Positions 16,726 through 26,151 of a stretch of DNA of 64,000 bases are shown piece by piece. This stretch comes from Gammaproteobacteria bacterium (GTDB lineage: Bacteria > Pseudomonadota > Gammaproteobacteria > HK1). The translations under genes and the position numbers were made by a program. The notes beneath the pieces were generated by a model, which made no database searches, had not been told where the DNA came from, and saw only the letters and a program-made list of their open reading frames with translations. Numbering within the stretch: the stretch's first letter is position 1; every line of letters starts with the position of its first letter. The stretch is taken from assembly GCA_021773795.1 (NCBI GenBank), contig JAJFJT010000003.1, forward strand, positions 124,001 to 188,000. The letters are read 5' to 3'.

Positions 16726-17532
16726 GTCCGCCGGAAAGAAGGCCTGCTCCCCGTTAATGGTGAACGAGGCGATGGCCTTTTGGCCGTCGGGGCCGATCAG
16801 CCAGTCTATAAACTTTTGTCCCAACTCTGCCTTGACGTGGGGATGCCGGTTCTGGTTGACCAGGATGACGCCGTAAGGATTGAGCAATTTAGAACTACCT
16901 GCATTAAGTATCATGAGATCACCGCGGTTGGCAAAAGCAAGCCAGGTTCCGCGGTCGCTTAGGGTGTAGGCATTCATCACCGCCGCCGTATTTAGCACCG
17001 CGCCCATTCCTGCGCCGGCCTCACGGTACCAGGAGCCTGACGCGTTGCGGGGATCGATGCCGGCAACTTGCCATATGCCGAGCTCTTTTTTGTGGGTACC
17101 GCTGTCATCGCCACGCGACACAAACGGCATTTTGGTGTTGGCGATATGGGTGAAGGCGGTCGCGGCGCTGTTACCCATAGTGATACTGGCGGGATTGCTC
17201 TTAGGCCCAACGATAACAAAATTATTGTACATGAGGTCATGGCGTTTGACCCCGTGACCCTCTTTCACAAAGGCTTTCTCTGAAGCCAGATGGTGGACCA
17301 GCAGCACGTCGGCATCACCGCTGGTGGCCAGGCGGATGGCTTGGCCAGTACCGGCGGCGATCACCCGTACCTGGATGTGGGTCTTTTTCTCGAACAGCGG
17401 CAAGATGTGGGCAAATAACCCGGAGTTTTCGGTTGAGGTGGTTGAGGCGACGATGATGAAAGGATCTTCGGCTGTAGCGGGGATGGCCAGGGTCAGCAAT
17501 AGCACCAAGATGGGGAGTTTTAGCCTCATCAT
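16711..17532 (-). CDS. tupA: Tungstate ABC transporter substrate-binding protein TupA
   Basis: A 273-aa periplasmic binding protein with signal peptide (MMRLKLPILVLLLTLAIPATA). The ligand-binding start IIVASTTSTENSGLF carries the TTS-type motif of the TupA family. Further family features are AAGTGQAIRLATSGDADVLLVHH, FVSRGDDSGTHKKELGIW, and YTLSDRGTWLAF. TupA binds tungstate much more tightly than molybdate, whereas ModA differs in these loops. It is last in a four-gene unit and its ATG overlaps the tupC stop by 4 bases. Confidence 0.93.
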   Translation of the reverse strand: MMRLKLPILVLLLTLAIPATAEDPFIIVASTTSTENSGLFAHILPLFEKKTHIQVRVIAAGTGQAIRLATSGDADVLLVHHLASEKAFVKEGHGVKRHDLMYNNFVIVGPKSNPASITMGNSAATAFTHIANTKMPFVSRGDDSGTHKKELGIWQVAGIDPRNASGSWYREAGAGMGAVLNTAAVMNAYTLSDRGTWLAFANRGDLMILNAGSSKLLNPYGVILVNQNRHPHVKAELGQKFIDWLIGPDGQKAIASFTINGEQAFFPADKKSP

Positions 17533-18311
17533 TTCGTTGTTCCTTCTGATATCTGCTTACGATTGTCCTCTCCGCGTTTCCACCATAACAAGTCTCCAGC
17601 AATAAACTTTTGCGCCAAATCGTTTTCCGGTTTGGTGAAAAAGGCTGTGGCGGCGGATTTTTCCAGTAATCTGCCGCGGTGCAGAAACAGCAGCTCGTCG
17701 GCCAGGCGGCGGGCCTGTTCCAGGTCATGCGTGGTCATGACGATGCGGGTTCCGGCCTGATGAATGGTATTGATGAGTTCCTCTACGTCATGGGTGGCCG
17801 CCGGATCCAGGCTCGCCGTTGGCTCATCAAGGAACAAGACCTGTGGTCTTAATACCCATGCCCTGGCCAGCGCCAGTTTCTGCTGTTCTCCGAAGGAAAG
17901 CACTCGTGCCGAGTAGTTGGCGAGGCGGTTGAGGCCGGTCATCCTCAGGGCCTCCTCAATACGCTCGGGGCGTTCACGCCTCGGCACCTTGCGTAGTGAT
18001 AATGCATAGCCAATATTGGCCGCCACAGAGCGTCGTAGCATGACCGGGCGTTGGAAGACCATTGCCTGGAATGGTGCCGGGTCGTATCCATGGGCCCCAT
18101 GCCAGATAATTTTACCGGAGCTGGGGGCTATCAGGCTGTGACACAGCCGAAGGAAAAGGCTTTTTCCAGCGCCGTTAGGGCCGATAACGATAGTGCGTGC
18201 CCCTACCTCAAGACGGAATGACAGATCCTTGATTAGGCGCTTCCCCCCAGCTTCAAAGGATACCTGGCGAAACTCCAGGGGCAGGATGGATTTGGCCTCA
18301 TTCCTATCCAT
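17529..18311 (-). CDS. tupC: Tungstate ABC transporter ATP-binding protein TupC
   Basis: A 260-aa ABC ATPase with Walker A GPNGAGKS, Q-loop VFQRPVML, signature LSFGEQQKLALARAW, Walker B VLFLDEPTASLD and switch His in TTHDLEQARRLAD. The C-terminus is short, without the MOP/TOBE domain that ModC carries, as expected for Tup/Wtp-type ATPases. It overlaps tupB by 8 bases and tupA by 4, so the products are translationally coupled. Confidence 0.92.
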   Translation of the reverse strand: MDRNEAKSILPLEFRQVSFEAGGKRLIKDLSFRLEVGARTIVIGPNGAGKSLFLRLCHSLIAPSSGKIIWHGAHGYDPAPFQAMVFQRPVMLRRSVAANIGYALSLRKVPRRERPERIEEALRMTGLNRLANYSARVLSFGEQQKLALARAWVLRPQVLFLDEPTASLDPAATHDVEELINTIHQAGTRIVMTTHDLEQARRLADELLFLHRGRLLEKSAATAFFTKPENDLAQKFIAGDLLWWKRGEDNRKQISEGTTK

Positions 18312-19008
18312 GGTTTCTTCGGGCTGTTTCGCTGATCAAAAAGGAAGCGCCGTTGACCACCAGAGACAGGGTGATGAGGATGATACCGAGACCCAGTGCC
18401 AGCGCTAAATCCCCCTTGGAGACCTCAAGCGCGATAGCAGTGGTCATAACGCGCGTCACGTGATCAATATTGCCGCCGACAATCATTACCGCGCCGACCT
18501 CGGCGCTGGCACGGCCAAAACCGGCGAGTATTGCTGTCATCAGCGAGAAACGGCCATCCCACAGCAGCGCCATGATCCGCTGACCCGGCCCGGCACCGAG
18601 CGAGCAAAACTGTTCCTCGTATTCACGCCACAGGTCGTCGATGACCTGGCGAGTCAGAGCGGCGATGATGGGTGTCACCAGTATCAGCTGCGCGATGATC
18701 ATGGCGGTGGGGGTGAATAACAATCCAAACACCCCCAGCGGCCCGGCCCTGGACAAGGCCAGATAAACGGCCAGTCCGACTACCACCGGGGGCAGACCCA
18801 TCAGGGCGTTGATAAATACCACGATGGAAGCGCGCCCGGGAAAGCGGAACAGCGCAAGGGCGGCCCCAAGTGGCATGCCGATGAGCGCGGCTCCGCTTAC
18901 TGCAACCAAGCTAACCTTTAGCGATAGAAAAACGATTTCAGCAAGGTCGCTATCGAGCTGTAGAACCAGCGCCAACGCGGCCAATAGTGCCGAGCTAAAA
19001 TCGTTCAT
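18304..19008 (-). CDS. tupB: Tungstate ABC transporter permease TupB
   Basis: A 234-aa inner-membrane permease with about five helices. The binding-protein-dependent transport segment is near residues 141-180 (EYEEQFCSLGAGPGQRIMALLWDG), and the family pattern FGRASAEVGAVMIVGGNIDH is present. The N-terminal region SLKVSLVAVSGAALIGMPLG is typical of tungstate/molybdate permeases. Its start overlaps the DUF2478 stop by 4 bases. Confidence 0.92.
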   Translation of the reverse strand: MNDFSSALLAALALVLQLDSDLAEIVFLSLKVSLVAVSGAALIGMPLGAALALFRFPGRASIVVFINALMGLPPVVVGLAVYLALSRAGPLGVFGLLFTPTAMIIAQLILVTPIIAALTRQVIDDLWREYEEQFCSLGAGPGQRIMALLWDGRFSLMTAILAGFGRASAEVGAVMIVGGNIDHVTRVMTTAIALEVSKGDLALALGLGIILITLSLVVNGASFLISETARRNHG

Positions 19009-19550
19009 TGTCCAGACACACTAAACCACCATTCATGGAATGCTTTTTCCTCAAAGGGCAGTTTCGCCCCCAACCCGCCACTGCGCTGTTGCCAGATATC
19101 AAAGGTTGATTCCGGAACGGCAATAAGCAGGGGTATTCCAGTGGCGATGATCTCAAAAATCTCATGGGACAGCCCTTTCCCGGCCCGCTCCCGATCTCCG
19201 AATTTTTCTATTACTACTAAATCCGGATGGCTATTGATGGCCTTGCGGAGGATTGCCGTGGTCTCCGCAAGTGCAGAGACATCCAGCCCACAATCATGGT
19301 CGTTTTTCATGGGTCGCTTAATAGGGATACGGTGGCCCGTTGTGATATCAATGGCATCAATCCGTTTTCCAATGCCATCAGGACCAAGAGACTCCTCTTG
19401 AAGAATTCCCGCCACGCAGACTCCCGAACTAGCCAGCTTTCTTACAAATTGCGACAGCGCCCTTCGAACTGTTTTTCTGGGGACATAAACGCCCGCTGCA
19501 AAGGCCATTGCACCTGGCGTAGATTTTGATGTTGCGGCATGGTCGGGCAT
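19005..19550 (-). CDS. DUF2478 family protein, first gene of the tungstate operon
   Basis: A 181-aa protein of the DUF2478/THEP1-like nucleotide-binding group. Visible segments are LASSGVCVAGILQEES, AIDITTGHRIPI, DLVVIEKFGDRERAGKGLSHEIFEIIATGIPLLIAVPES and a Trp-rich tail. Members are found in molybdenum and tungsten gene neighbourhoods. The function is not established; metal-responsive NTPase or storage roles have been guessed. A classical Walker A is not obvious in this copy. A start at an internal Met (MAFAAGVYV) is also possible. Confidence 0.75.
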   Translation of the reverse strand: MPDHAATSKSTPGAMAFAAGVYVPRKTVRRALSQFVRKLASSGVCVAGILQEESLGPDGIGKRIDAIDITTGHRIPIKRPMKNDHDCGLDVSALAETTAILRKAINSHPDLVVIEKFGDRERAGKGLSHEIFEIIATGIPLLIAVPESTFDIWQQRSGGLGAKLPFEEKAFHEWWFSVSGQ

Positions 19551-19838
19551 GGTGCTTTTCCCAAATGCTTGCCAAGCGCTCGTGATGGTACATCTCGTTG
19601 AGGTGTTCGTTGCGACTCAGGCCATCATACGATTATCCCGGGATTTCCGAAAACAGCAGGTTTAGTGATTTGCTATATGGCTACAGTGTGCTTTTTGTAG
19701 CCACAAAGGGATGTCTCTGAACTACACTCTCTAACAGGGCCGCGATTGGTAATTTGCCGACGGGGTCGGCGAGGGCGGTTTTTCTCCCGGATACCCCTGG
19801 TGTTGAAGGTGGCATAGCACCTGGCCAGTCGCAGCTCG
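19551..19838. other. Intergenic gap before the tungstate operon
   Basis: 288 bases, upstream of the DUF2478 gene on the minus strand. I see no gene. A GCTATAT half-site near 19671 recalls ModE half-sites but lacks a partner, so I do not call an operator. The complementary-looking stretches GGCTACA / TGTAGCC at 19678-19701 could form a hairpin. Confidence 0.3.
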
Positions 19839-20423
19839 TTAATGGAGCGCAGATCGCCATGCCAGCTTCGCAATTACCTTAGCCTCATGCTCTGCCATTT
19901 CCGCCAACCGTACGTCGATCTCAGCTGCTGGAAAATAGTTCCGTGCCAGTTCCACAAACAGCACCCCATGTCCGGCTTCGCTTTTCCACAAGCGTTTATA
20001 AAAGGCCTTGAGGGCGGGTTCTTCCAAGGATTCCGCAACCAGGCGAAAGCGCTCCGCACCGCGGCTTTCTATGAGGGTGGCGAGTAGCAGTTGATCTAGA
20101 AAACGCTCATTGCGACCGTGGCGCAGGATGGATAACAGTTGGTTGACGTAGGGGTCCGGGCTATCCTTAACCAGCCGTAGCCCGCGGGCCTGCATGAGGT
20201 CGAAGACCTGGCGGAAGTGGCTTAACTCCTCCTGAGCCAAGGCAATAAGTGGCGATAATATCTTTTCCCGATCGGCGTACCGGACTATCAGGCTCATGGC
20301 GAGCGCCGAGGCCTTGCGCTCGCAGTTGGCGTGATCCTGCAAGAAGGCATCGAAATCCTTTGTCGCGGCTTTGGCCCAGCCCGGATCGGTGGCGACGGTG
20401 AGGGGAGCGCTTATATCAGACAC
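19839..20423 (-). CDS. miaE: tRNA-(ms2io6A37) hydroxylase MiaE
   Basis: A 194-aa di-iron ferritin-like hydroxylase that converts ms2i6A to ms2io6A at tRNA position 37. Iron-binding helices are visible: DHANCERKASALAMSL, AQEELSHFRQVFDLM, LLATLIESRGAERFRL and WKSEAGHGVLFVELA (Glu and ExxH motifs). Length fits the family. It is transcribed alone, back to back with the glycosyltransferase gene. Confidence 0.94.
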   Translation of the reverse strand: MSDISAPLTVATDPGWAKAATKDFDAFLQDHANCERKASALAMSLIVRYADREKILSPLIALAQEELSHFRQVFDLMQARGLRLVKDSPDPYVNQLLSILRHGRNERFLDQLLLATLIESRGAERFRLVAESLEEPALKAFYKRLWKSEAGHGVLFVELARNYFPAAEIDVRLAEMAEHEAKVIAKLAWRSALH

Positions 20424-20449
20424 AGATGATTCCTTTGGTAGCGGTACTT

Positions 20450-21736
20450 ATGACTCAAGTTCTTCCGGTTAGTACTTCAAGCTCACAGCCGGGCAGATGG
20501 GAACGCAAAGCTAAGGCCTATCTGCATAAACATCAACTGGTATCACGGCAACTGCAGGTATCCCCGCATGCGGAATTGGGCATGGTGGTGGTCATTCCCT
20601 GCTACGACGAGCCAGAACTTGAGCTTACTCTGGAATCACTGCGGGCCTGCAAGGCACCCCGGGTTGCAGTGGAGGTGTTGGTGGTAATCAATGCCGCTGA
20701 GGGTGCCGAGGCGGGGGTCGCGAAGCAAAATTATCTCTCCCTGCAGAGGGTGCAGGCTCTGGACGACTCACTGGGCGATCCCCGTTTTCGACTGCACCCG
20801 CTGTATTTCCCGAAATTGCCGCCAGAGCACTCTGGTGTGGGCTGTGCGCGCAAGCTGGGTATGGACGAGGCGGTGGCCCGTTTTGCGGAACTGGAGCGGC
20901 CTCAGGGGCTGATTTTGTCTCTGGATGCAGATTGCCGGGTGGCCAGCAATTATCTGCAGGCGGTAGAGGCGAATTTTGCCCGCCATCCAAAGTCTCCTGC
21001 CGCTGCGGTTTACTTTGAGCATCCGCTGGATGGCAGCCATGTCGGTATTATTTCCTATGAGCTGTTTCTCCGCTATTACGTCCATGCTCTGCGCTTTAGC
21101 GGCCACCCCCACGCCTTCCATACGGTAGGTTCTACCATTGCCGTCCGTGCCGAGGCCTACGTGAAGCAAGGGGGCATGAATCGTCGCCACGCCGGCGAGG
21201 ATTTCTACTTTCTCCAAAAACTCTTTGCCCTGGGCGATTTCAGTGAGGTGCGGGATACCGTGATCACACCCTCCGCCCGCCTTTCTACCCGGGTGCCCTT
21301 TGGCACCGGGCAGGCGGTGGGGCGGATGAAGGCGATTGGCCATATGGGCTATCCGGCCTTCGCGCCTGAGCTGTTTCGTGACTTGCAGTGCCTGTTTCGC
21401 CGCGTGGAGCAGTGCTGCGAACTGGAGTTTCAGCCCCTTCCAAGTTGTGCCGGATTGAGCCCGGTTTTGGCGGATTTTCTCCGGGGCCTTGGTTTTGACG
21501 ACAAGATGCTGGAAATCCGCCGCAATGCGGTTAGTCCGCGTACACTGCGCCAGCGCTTCTATAACTGGTTTAACCCCTTCCGGGTGTTAAAATTTGCCAA
21601 CTTTTCAACGGCCGCTGCTTATCCCAAAGTGGATGTGGTTCAGGCCGCGCATGACTTGCTGCAATGGCGTGGAATACACGCACCAGAGTATGGCTTGGAG
21701 CTGCTTCACGTATACAGGAAACTGGATTCGGAATGA
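20450..21736 (+). CDS. Glycosyltransferase family 2-like protein
   Basis: About 428 aa with a GT-A fold: MVVVIPCYDEPELELTLESL, then the nucleotide-sugar Asp motif LILSLDADCRV (DxD-like), FHTVGSTIAVRAEAYVKQGGMNRRHAGEDFYFLQKL (acceptor-site ED). No transmembrane helices are evident, so it is cytoplasmic or peripheral. Substrate unknown. ATG 20450 is preferred over an in-frame ATG at 20426, which has no ribosome site. A MITE-like element starts directly after the stop codon. Confidence 0.8.
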   Translation: MTQVLPVSTSSSQPGRWERKAKAYLHKHQLVSRQLQVSPHAELGMVVVIPCYDEPELELTLESLRACKAPRVAVEVLVVINAAEGAEAGVAKQNYLSLQRVQALDDSLGDPRFRLHPLYFPKLPPEHSGVGCARKLGMDEAVARFAELERPQGLILSLDADCRVASNYLQAVEANFARHPKSPAAAVYFEHPLDGSHVGIISYELFLRYYVHALRFSGHPHAFHTVGSTIAVRAEAYVKQGGMNRRHAGEDFYFLQKLFALGDFSEVRDTVITPSARLSTRVPFGTGQAVGRMKAIGHMGYPAFAPELFRDLQCLFRRVEQCCELEFQPLPSCAGLSPVLADFLRGLGFDDKMLEIRRNAVSPRTLRQRFYNWFNPFRVLKFANFSTAAAYPKVDVVQAAHDLLQWRGIHAPEYGLELLHVYRKLDSE

Positions 21737-21877
21737 GGGCACCTCTAAAAATGCAATTTTCGTCGCAATACTGCGTTTCTCGTAAAAAAGTTTCGCTCAC
21801 ATATCAAATATATGCTGCGCTCAACTTTTATACTCATGCCTTGTCTTGCATGGAAACTTGAATTTTTAGAGGCACCC
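21737..21877. repeat. MITE-like element, second family (single copy)
   Basis: 141 bp bounded by inverted repeats GGGCACCTCTAAAAATGC (left) and, read inward from the right, GGGTGCCTCTAAAAATTC. The interior is AT-rich and non-coding. It begins at the base after the glycosyltransferase stop and ends 8 bases before the next start codon, so it fills the whole gap. The right repeat contributes the only GAGG near the start of the FAH-family gene. Confidence 0.75.
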
Positions 21878-21885
21878 ATAACGAT

Positions 21886-22566
21886 ATGGCATACCAGCAT
21901 CGTTTTGTTGATGGCGAAGTGGTGAACTTGCCCGTGGGTAAGGTGGTCTGCGTGGGGCGCAATTACGCCGCCCATGCCCGGGAACTGGGTAATCCGGTGC
22001 CTGCCGAGCCGGTATTATTTATGAAGCCGGCAACTGCATTGGTAGACCTTGAAGCGCCGCTGCGGCTGCCCACGCATGGTATCGAATTGCACCATGAAGT
22101 AGAGCTGGCGGTGCTGATAGGGTCACGGCTTAGCCGTGCAAAAAAAGCCGAGACAGAGACAGCCATTGCCGGCTACGGTGTGGCCCTGGACCTCACTTTG
22201 CGGGATGTGCAGGCGCGTCTAAAGGCAGATGGACATTCCTGGGAGCTTGCCAAGGCCTTTGATGGCTCCTGTCCACTTTCTCCCTTTGCGTGCCCCAAGG
22301 ACGTCCCGGACCTCGGCGACTGCACCTTGCGTCTATGGGTGGACGGAAAGCTGCAGCAAGACGGCAATACCCGGGACATGATCGTAAAAGTCCCCGTTTT
22401 GCTTGCCTATATTTCAGAATTCTTCACCCTGGAGCCGGGTGACGTGGTGCTTACGGGTACCCCCGCCGGAGTCGGGCCGCTTAGCGGCGGGGAGGCGTTA
22501 GTGCTCGGTTTGGGCGAGAATCTGCATTTCCCTGCCTGTATGGCAACACCCAAGCATCAACCCTAA
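21886..22566 (+). CDS. Fumarylacetoacetate hydrolase (FAH) family protein
   Basis: A 226-aa enzyme of the FAH/acylpyruvase/oxaloacetate decarboxylase group. The catalytic metal site is shown by VGRNYAAHARELGN, LFMKPATAL, the acidic triad region ELHHEVELAVLIG, GVALDLTLRDVQARLK, and the C-terminal LEPGDVVLTGTPAGVGPL. Size resembles single-domain YcgM/FAHD1-like enzymes, which act on acylpyruvates or oxaloacetate. The ribosome site is unusual: only GAGG within the adjacent MITE repeat, about 12 bases away. Confidence 0.9.
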   Translation: MAYQHRFVDGEVVNLPVGKVVCVGRNYAAHARELGNPVPAEPVLFMKPATALVDLEAPLRLPTHGIELHHEVELAVLIGSRLSRAKKAETETAIAGYGVALDLTLRDVQARLKADGHSWELAKAFDGSCPLSPFACPKDVPDLGDCTLRLWVDGKLQQDGNTRDMIVKVPVLLAYISEFFTLEPGDVVLTGTPAGVGPLSGGEALVLGLGENLHFPACMATPKHQP

Positions 22567-22583
22567 ATTGAGGTAGAGAACGA

Positions 22584-23822
22584 GTGCAAGAGAATCAGAC
22601 AGCAGCAGCGATACCCATGCGTCGTGAATGTGTGAGGGCCCAAGTGGGTACCGTGGCCATTGGTGATGGCGCGCCTATCGTGGTTCAGTCCATGACCAAC
22701 ACCGACACCGTTGATATAGCCCGGACGGTGCAACAGGTAAAGGCCCTGGCGGATGCTGGCTCCGAGTTGGTACGTATTACCGTCAACACAGCAGAGGCCG
22801 CCGCAGTGGTGGCCGCAATCCGCGAGCGACTGGACATTCTTGGCTGCGAGGTGCCACTGGTAGGGGACTTCCATTACAACGGCCACCAGTTGCTTACCGA
22901 CTATCCGGAGTGTGCCAAGGCCCTGGCCAAATACCGCATTAATCCGGGCAATGTGGGTTTTGGTGGCAAGCGTGATAGCCGTTTTTCTACCATGATCGAG
23001 GTAGCACTGAGATATCAAAAGCCGGTGCGCATCGGAGTTAACTGGGGCAGCCTGGACCAGGCACTTATGGCGCGTCTGATGGATGAGAATGCGGCCAGTA
23101 CGCGGCCTCGTCCCGCGGATGTTGTAATGCGTGAGGCACTGGTGGTTTCCGCACTGGAAGGGGCCGAGCGCGCGCAAGAACTGGGCATGCGGCCACAGGA
23201 CATTATCCTCTCTTGCAAGGTAAGTGGCGTGCAGGATCTGATTGCGGTCTACCGGGAACTCGCGCGGCGCTGTATTTATCCGCTGCATCTTGGCCTCACC
23301 GAGGCCGGCATGGGACACAAGGGGGTGGTGGCCTCCACGGCCGCCATGAGCGTACTGCTCAACGAGGGGATCGGTGACACCATCCGTGTTTCCTTAACCC
23401 CCAAGCCCGGTGGCGATCGTACCGAGGAAGTGTTGGTTGCCCAGCAGATTCTGCAGGCCCTGGAATTACGTGCTTTCAGCCCTCAGGTGACCGCTTGTCC
23501 CGGTTGCGGGCGTACCACCAGCACCTTGTTCCAGGAGTTGGCGGACGACATTCAGGGTTTTCTGCGCCACAAAATGCCGTTTTGGCGACGCCTTTATCCC
23601 GGCGTAGAGAGCCTTTCAGTGGCGGTGATGGGTTGTATCGTGAATGGCCCGGGGGAGAGCAAACAGGCGGATATCGGCATCAGTCTGCCTGGTAGTGGTG
23701 AGAACCTGTCAGCCCCGGTCTTTGAAGATGGGAAAAAAACCATCACCCTGAGTGGTGAGGGTATCGCAGAGGCTTTTAAAGAGCGCCTGGAACAGTACGT
23801 GGAGCGGCGCTACGGTAAGTAG
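22584..23822 (+). CDS. ispG: 4-hydroxy-3-methylbut-2-enyl diphosphate synthase IspG
   Basis: A 412-aa enzyme of the MEP isoprenoid pathway with GTG start, GAGG upstream. The TIM-barrel part shows [37 protein letters not shown] and CKVSG. The C-terminal [4Fe-4S] domain has [11 protein letters not shown] and a third Cys in [12 protein letters not shown]. It follows the FAH gene by 17 bases and may be cotranscribed. Confidence 0.97.
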   Translation: MQENQTAAAIPMRRECVRAQVGTVAIGDGAPIVVQSMTNTDTVDIARTVQQVKALADAGSELVRITVNTAEAAAVVAAIRERLDILGCEVPLVGDFHYNGHQLLTDYPECAKALAKYRINPGNVGFGGKRDSRFSTMIEVALRYQKPVRIGVNWGSLDQALMARLMDENAASTRPRPADVVMREALVVSALEGAERAQELGMRPQDIILSCKVSGVQDLIAVYRELARRCIYPLHLGLTEAGMGHKGVVASTAAMSVLLNEGIGDTIRVSLTPKPGGDRTEEVLVAQQILQALELRAFSPQVTACPGCGRTTSTLFQELADDIQGFLRHKMPFWRRLYPGVESLSVAVMGCIVNGPGESKQADIGISLPGSGENLSAPVFEDGKKTITLSGEGIAEAFKERLEQYVERRYGK

Positions 23823-24884
23823 CTATTGCAATCGCTCCGATCCCATGGGCATTTCAGCCTTCAGCGATAGCGATGTCAGTTCACCAAGGTGGGAGTGAAA
23901 GGCATCCACACAATCCGGGTCGAACTGTTTGCCGCGTTGGGAGAGTAGATAGTCGACAGCACTCTGCTGTGACCAGGCCGCCTTGTAGGGACGCACTGAA
24001 ATTAACGCATCGTAGACATCGGCCACCGCCACAATGCGGGCGGCCAAGGGAATTTCCTCGCCACCGAGTCCTTCCGGATAGCCTTTGCCGTTATAGCTTT
24101 CATGGTGATGCAGGGCAACGGTCGCGCCCAGCTGCAGGCACTCCGAGGGGCTTTCGCGCAGTATCTCATAGCCGATGCGGGCATGGGTTTGCATCAGCTG
24201 TCGTTCGGAGGCATCCAGCTTTCCGGATTTCAGAAGTATCAGATCGGGAATCCCGACCTTGCCAATATCGTGCATCGGTGCCGCTTGCTCGATGGTGGCA
24301 CAGTCAGTTTTAGAGAGCCCCAGAGTCTCTGCCAGCACTCGTGAGTAGCGAGCCATCCGTAGCACGTGGTTGCCGGTGCCTTCATCGCGATATTCACCGG
24401 CACGAGCCAGGCGCAGCAGAATTTCATTTTCGTGTTCCCACAGGCGCCGGGCGGCGCTATGGGTCTCCATGGCCAAGCGAAGGTTTTCGGCCTCCAGGGC
24501 CTGCTGAAAGCGGCCCATATGCAACAGATTAGTGCAGCGGCTATGACATGCAACCGGATCTATCGGCCTGGAAAGAAAATCCGTTACCCCGGCCTCAAGG
24601 GCTCGGTAGCGGACAAAGCGCTCCCGCAATGAGGTCAATAACAGAATGGGGGTATGGCTATAGCTGGGCAAATGACGCAGGCGATGAGTAGTTTCTATGC
24701 CGTCCATGAAGGGTGTGTTGTAGTTACTGATCACCAAGTCGACGCTGTGTCGGTGTGCCCAGTTCAACGCCCGGTGCGGGCTTGTAAAGCTCTCTATGTG
24801 CACGGAACCAGGCAATCCTGCCAATACCTTGCGAAGCACCGTGAGCTGCTCTCGGCTCTCGTTAATGATCAATACGCGGGTCAT
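23823..24884 (-). CDS. Response regulator with HD-GYP output domain
   Basis: A 353-aa protein. The receiver domain (about 1-125) has VLIINESREQ and the phosphate-accepting Asp in DLVISNYNTPFMDG, followed by LTSLRE. A linker helix leads to an HD-GYP phosphodiesterase domain: RDEGTGNHVLRMARYS, MHDIGKVGIPDLIL, HARIGYEIL, ALHHHESYNGKGYPEGLGGEEIPLAARIVAVADVYDAL. It likely hydrolyses cyclic di-GMP. The start at 24884 has AAGG six bases before it and suits the receiver domain better than an upstream ATG at 24923. No partner kinase is nearby. Confidence 0.92.
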   Translation of the reverse strand: MTRVLIINESREQLTVLRKVLAGLPGSVHIESFTSPHRALNWAHRHSVDLVISNYNTPFMDGIETTHRLRHLPSYSHTPILLLTSLRERFVRYRALEAGVTDFLSRPIDPVACHSRCTNLLHMGRFQQALEAENLRLAMETHSAARRLWEHENEILLRLARAGEYRDEGTGNHVLRMARYSRVLAETLGLSKTDCATIEQAAPMHDIGKVGIPDLILLKSGKLDASERQLMQTHARIGYEILRESPSECLQLGATVALHHHESYNGKGYPEGLGGEEIPLAARIVAVADVYDALISVRPYKAAWSQQSAVDYLLSQRGKQFDPDCVDAFHSHLGELTSLSLKAEMPMGSERLQ

Positions 24885-25046
24885 GGATGCCTTCTTTATC
24901 TGCTGATTTACAAGGGCCGGCATCCATTCCAGTGTTTTTACAGGTTTGCTTTTTCATTGATCAGGCCTGTTAACCAATCTTAATTAATATTTTAAATAAA
25001 TTCTACATGCCACTGTTATAAAAGGATTTATATTCTGGTGAAAATT

Positions 25047-26081
25047 TCACGCTCTGGAGGGGGCGATAAATTTCTCCGCACGCGTGAGGGCTGAGATGCC
25101 GTTGTTTGGGCCGGTGCTCGTTTCACTGAGATAGCGGCGCCAGGCGCGTGCCCCAGGAGTGCCGTGGGTGAGTGGGAGAAGGGGTTGGATGAGATGACGC
25201 AGGGGGGTGCCAATCGTTAATTCCCGTTCGGCGTAGGGTAGGAAACGGTTGAGGATTTCCGCCCGACCAGGGCTGGGTGTATCGCTGCCAAAAAGTTTCT
25301 GGTCTATGGTGGCCATGAGATAGGGGTTGTTATAGGTGGCACGACCCAGCATCACGCCATCGGCCCAGCTGAGTGCATCCCAGGCTTCGTCCAGGGTGCT
25401 AATGCCGCCGTTGAGGATAATGTCCAACTCGGGAAAGTCCTGCTTGAGGCGGCGAACAATGTCGTAGCGGAGCGGCGGCACACTGCGGTTCTCCTTTGGA
25501 TTCAACCCCTTGAGCCATACTGTGCGGGCATGGATGATGAAGCGCTGACACCCTGCGTCGGCAACGGTACGGACAAATTCCACCAGGCCAGCATATGAAT
25601 AACTGCCCTCAATGCCGATGCGGGTCTTAACCGTGATGGGCAGATTGACCACTTTGCTCATGGCCGTTATACAGGCGGCGACTACCGTGGGCTCCGCCAT
25701 CAGGGCAGCGCCGAAGCAGCCAGCCTGCACCCGATCGCTGGGACAACCGACATTGATATTGACTTCATCATAGCCGGCGGCTTCCACGTGCCGCGCGGCT
25801 TCCGCCATAATGTCCGGGTCGCGACCACCCAATTGCAGCGCCACCGGGTTTTCATCGGGCTCATGCCGCAGCAGATAGGCGGTATCACCCCGGCACACGG
25901 CCTGGGCATTGAGCATCTCGGTATAGATGAGGGCGTGGCGGGTGATCTGGCGTAAAAAATAACGCGCGTGGCGATCGCTGTAGCCCATCATGGGAGCAAT
26001 ACTGAATCGGTGACTAGGAGTCTGTTGGGTTTGGGCGCCCGTAGCGAGGGGAAGCCATTTTGAGACTGATTTTTCAATCAT
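25047..26081 (-). CDS. dusA: tRNA-dihydrouridine(20/20a) synthase DusA
   Basis: A 344-aa FMN enzyme. It begins with the DusA pattern HRFSIAPMMGYSDRHARYFLR, then EMLNAQAVCRGD, PVALQLGG, DEVNINVGCPSDRVQAGCFGAALM (catalytic Cys), PITVKTRIGIE, and FIIHARTVWLKGLNPKENRSVPPLRYD, which marks DusA rather than DusB or DusC. Further FMN contacts are NGGISTLDEAW and GVMLGRATYNNPYL. Confidence 0.96.
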   Translation of the reverse strand: MIEKSVSKWLPLATGAQTQQTPSHRFSIAPMMGYSDRHARYFLRQITRHALIYTEMLNAQAVCRGDTAYLLRHEPDENPVALQLGGRDPDIMAEAARHVEAAGYDEVNINVGCPSDRVQAGCFGAALMAEPTVVAACITAMSKVVNLPITVKTRIGIEGSYSYAGLVEFVRTVADAGCQRFIIHARTVWLKGLNPKENRSVPPLRYDIVRRLKQDFPELDIILNGGISTLDEAWDALSWADGVMLGRATYNNPYLMATIDQKLFGSDTPSPGRAEILNRFLPYAERELTIGTPLRHLIQPLLPLTHGTPGARAWRRYLSETSTGPNNGISALTRAEKFIAPSRA

Positions 26082-26151
26082 TTGAGGATAATAGGAAGGT
26101 CGGGCGTTGTGGGGTAATTGTGCATCTTAACAAACCGGGGAGGGCCAGGCA

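Noticed and set aside
19551-19700. ModE operator or sigma-54 promoter before the tungstate operon
   Set aside because: Only a single GCTATAT half-site is present, and the TTGGCAAGCATTTGG sequence lacks the -12 GC.
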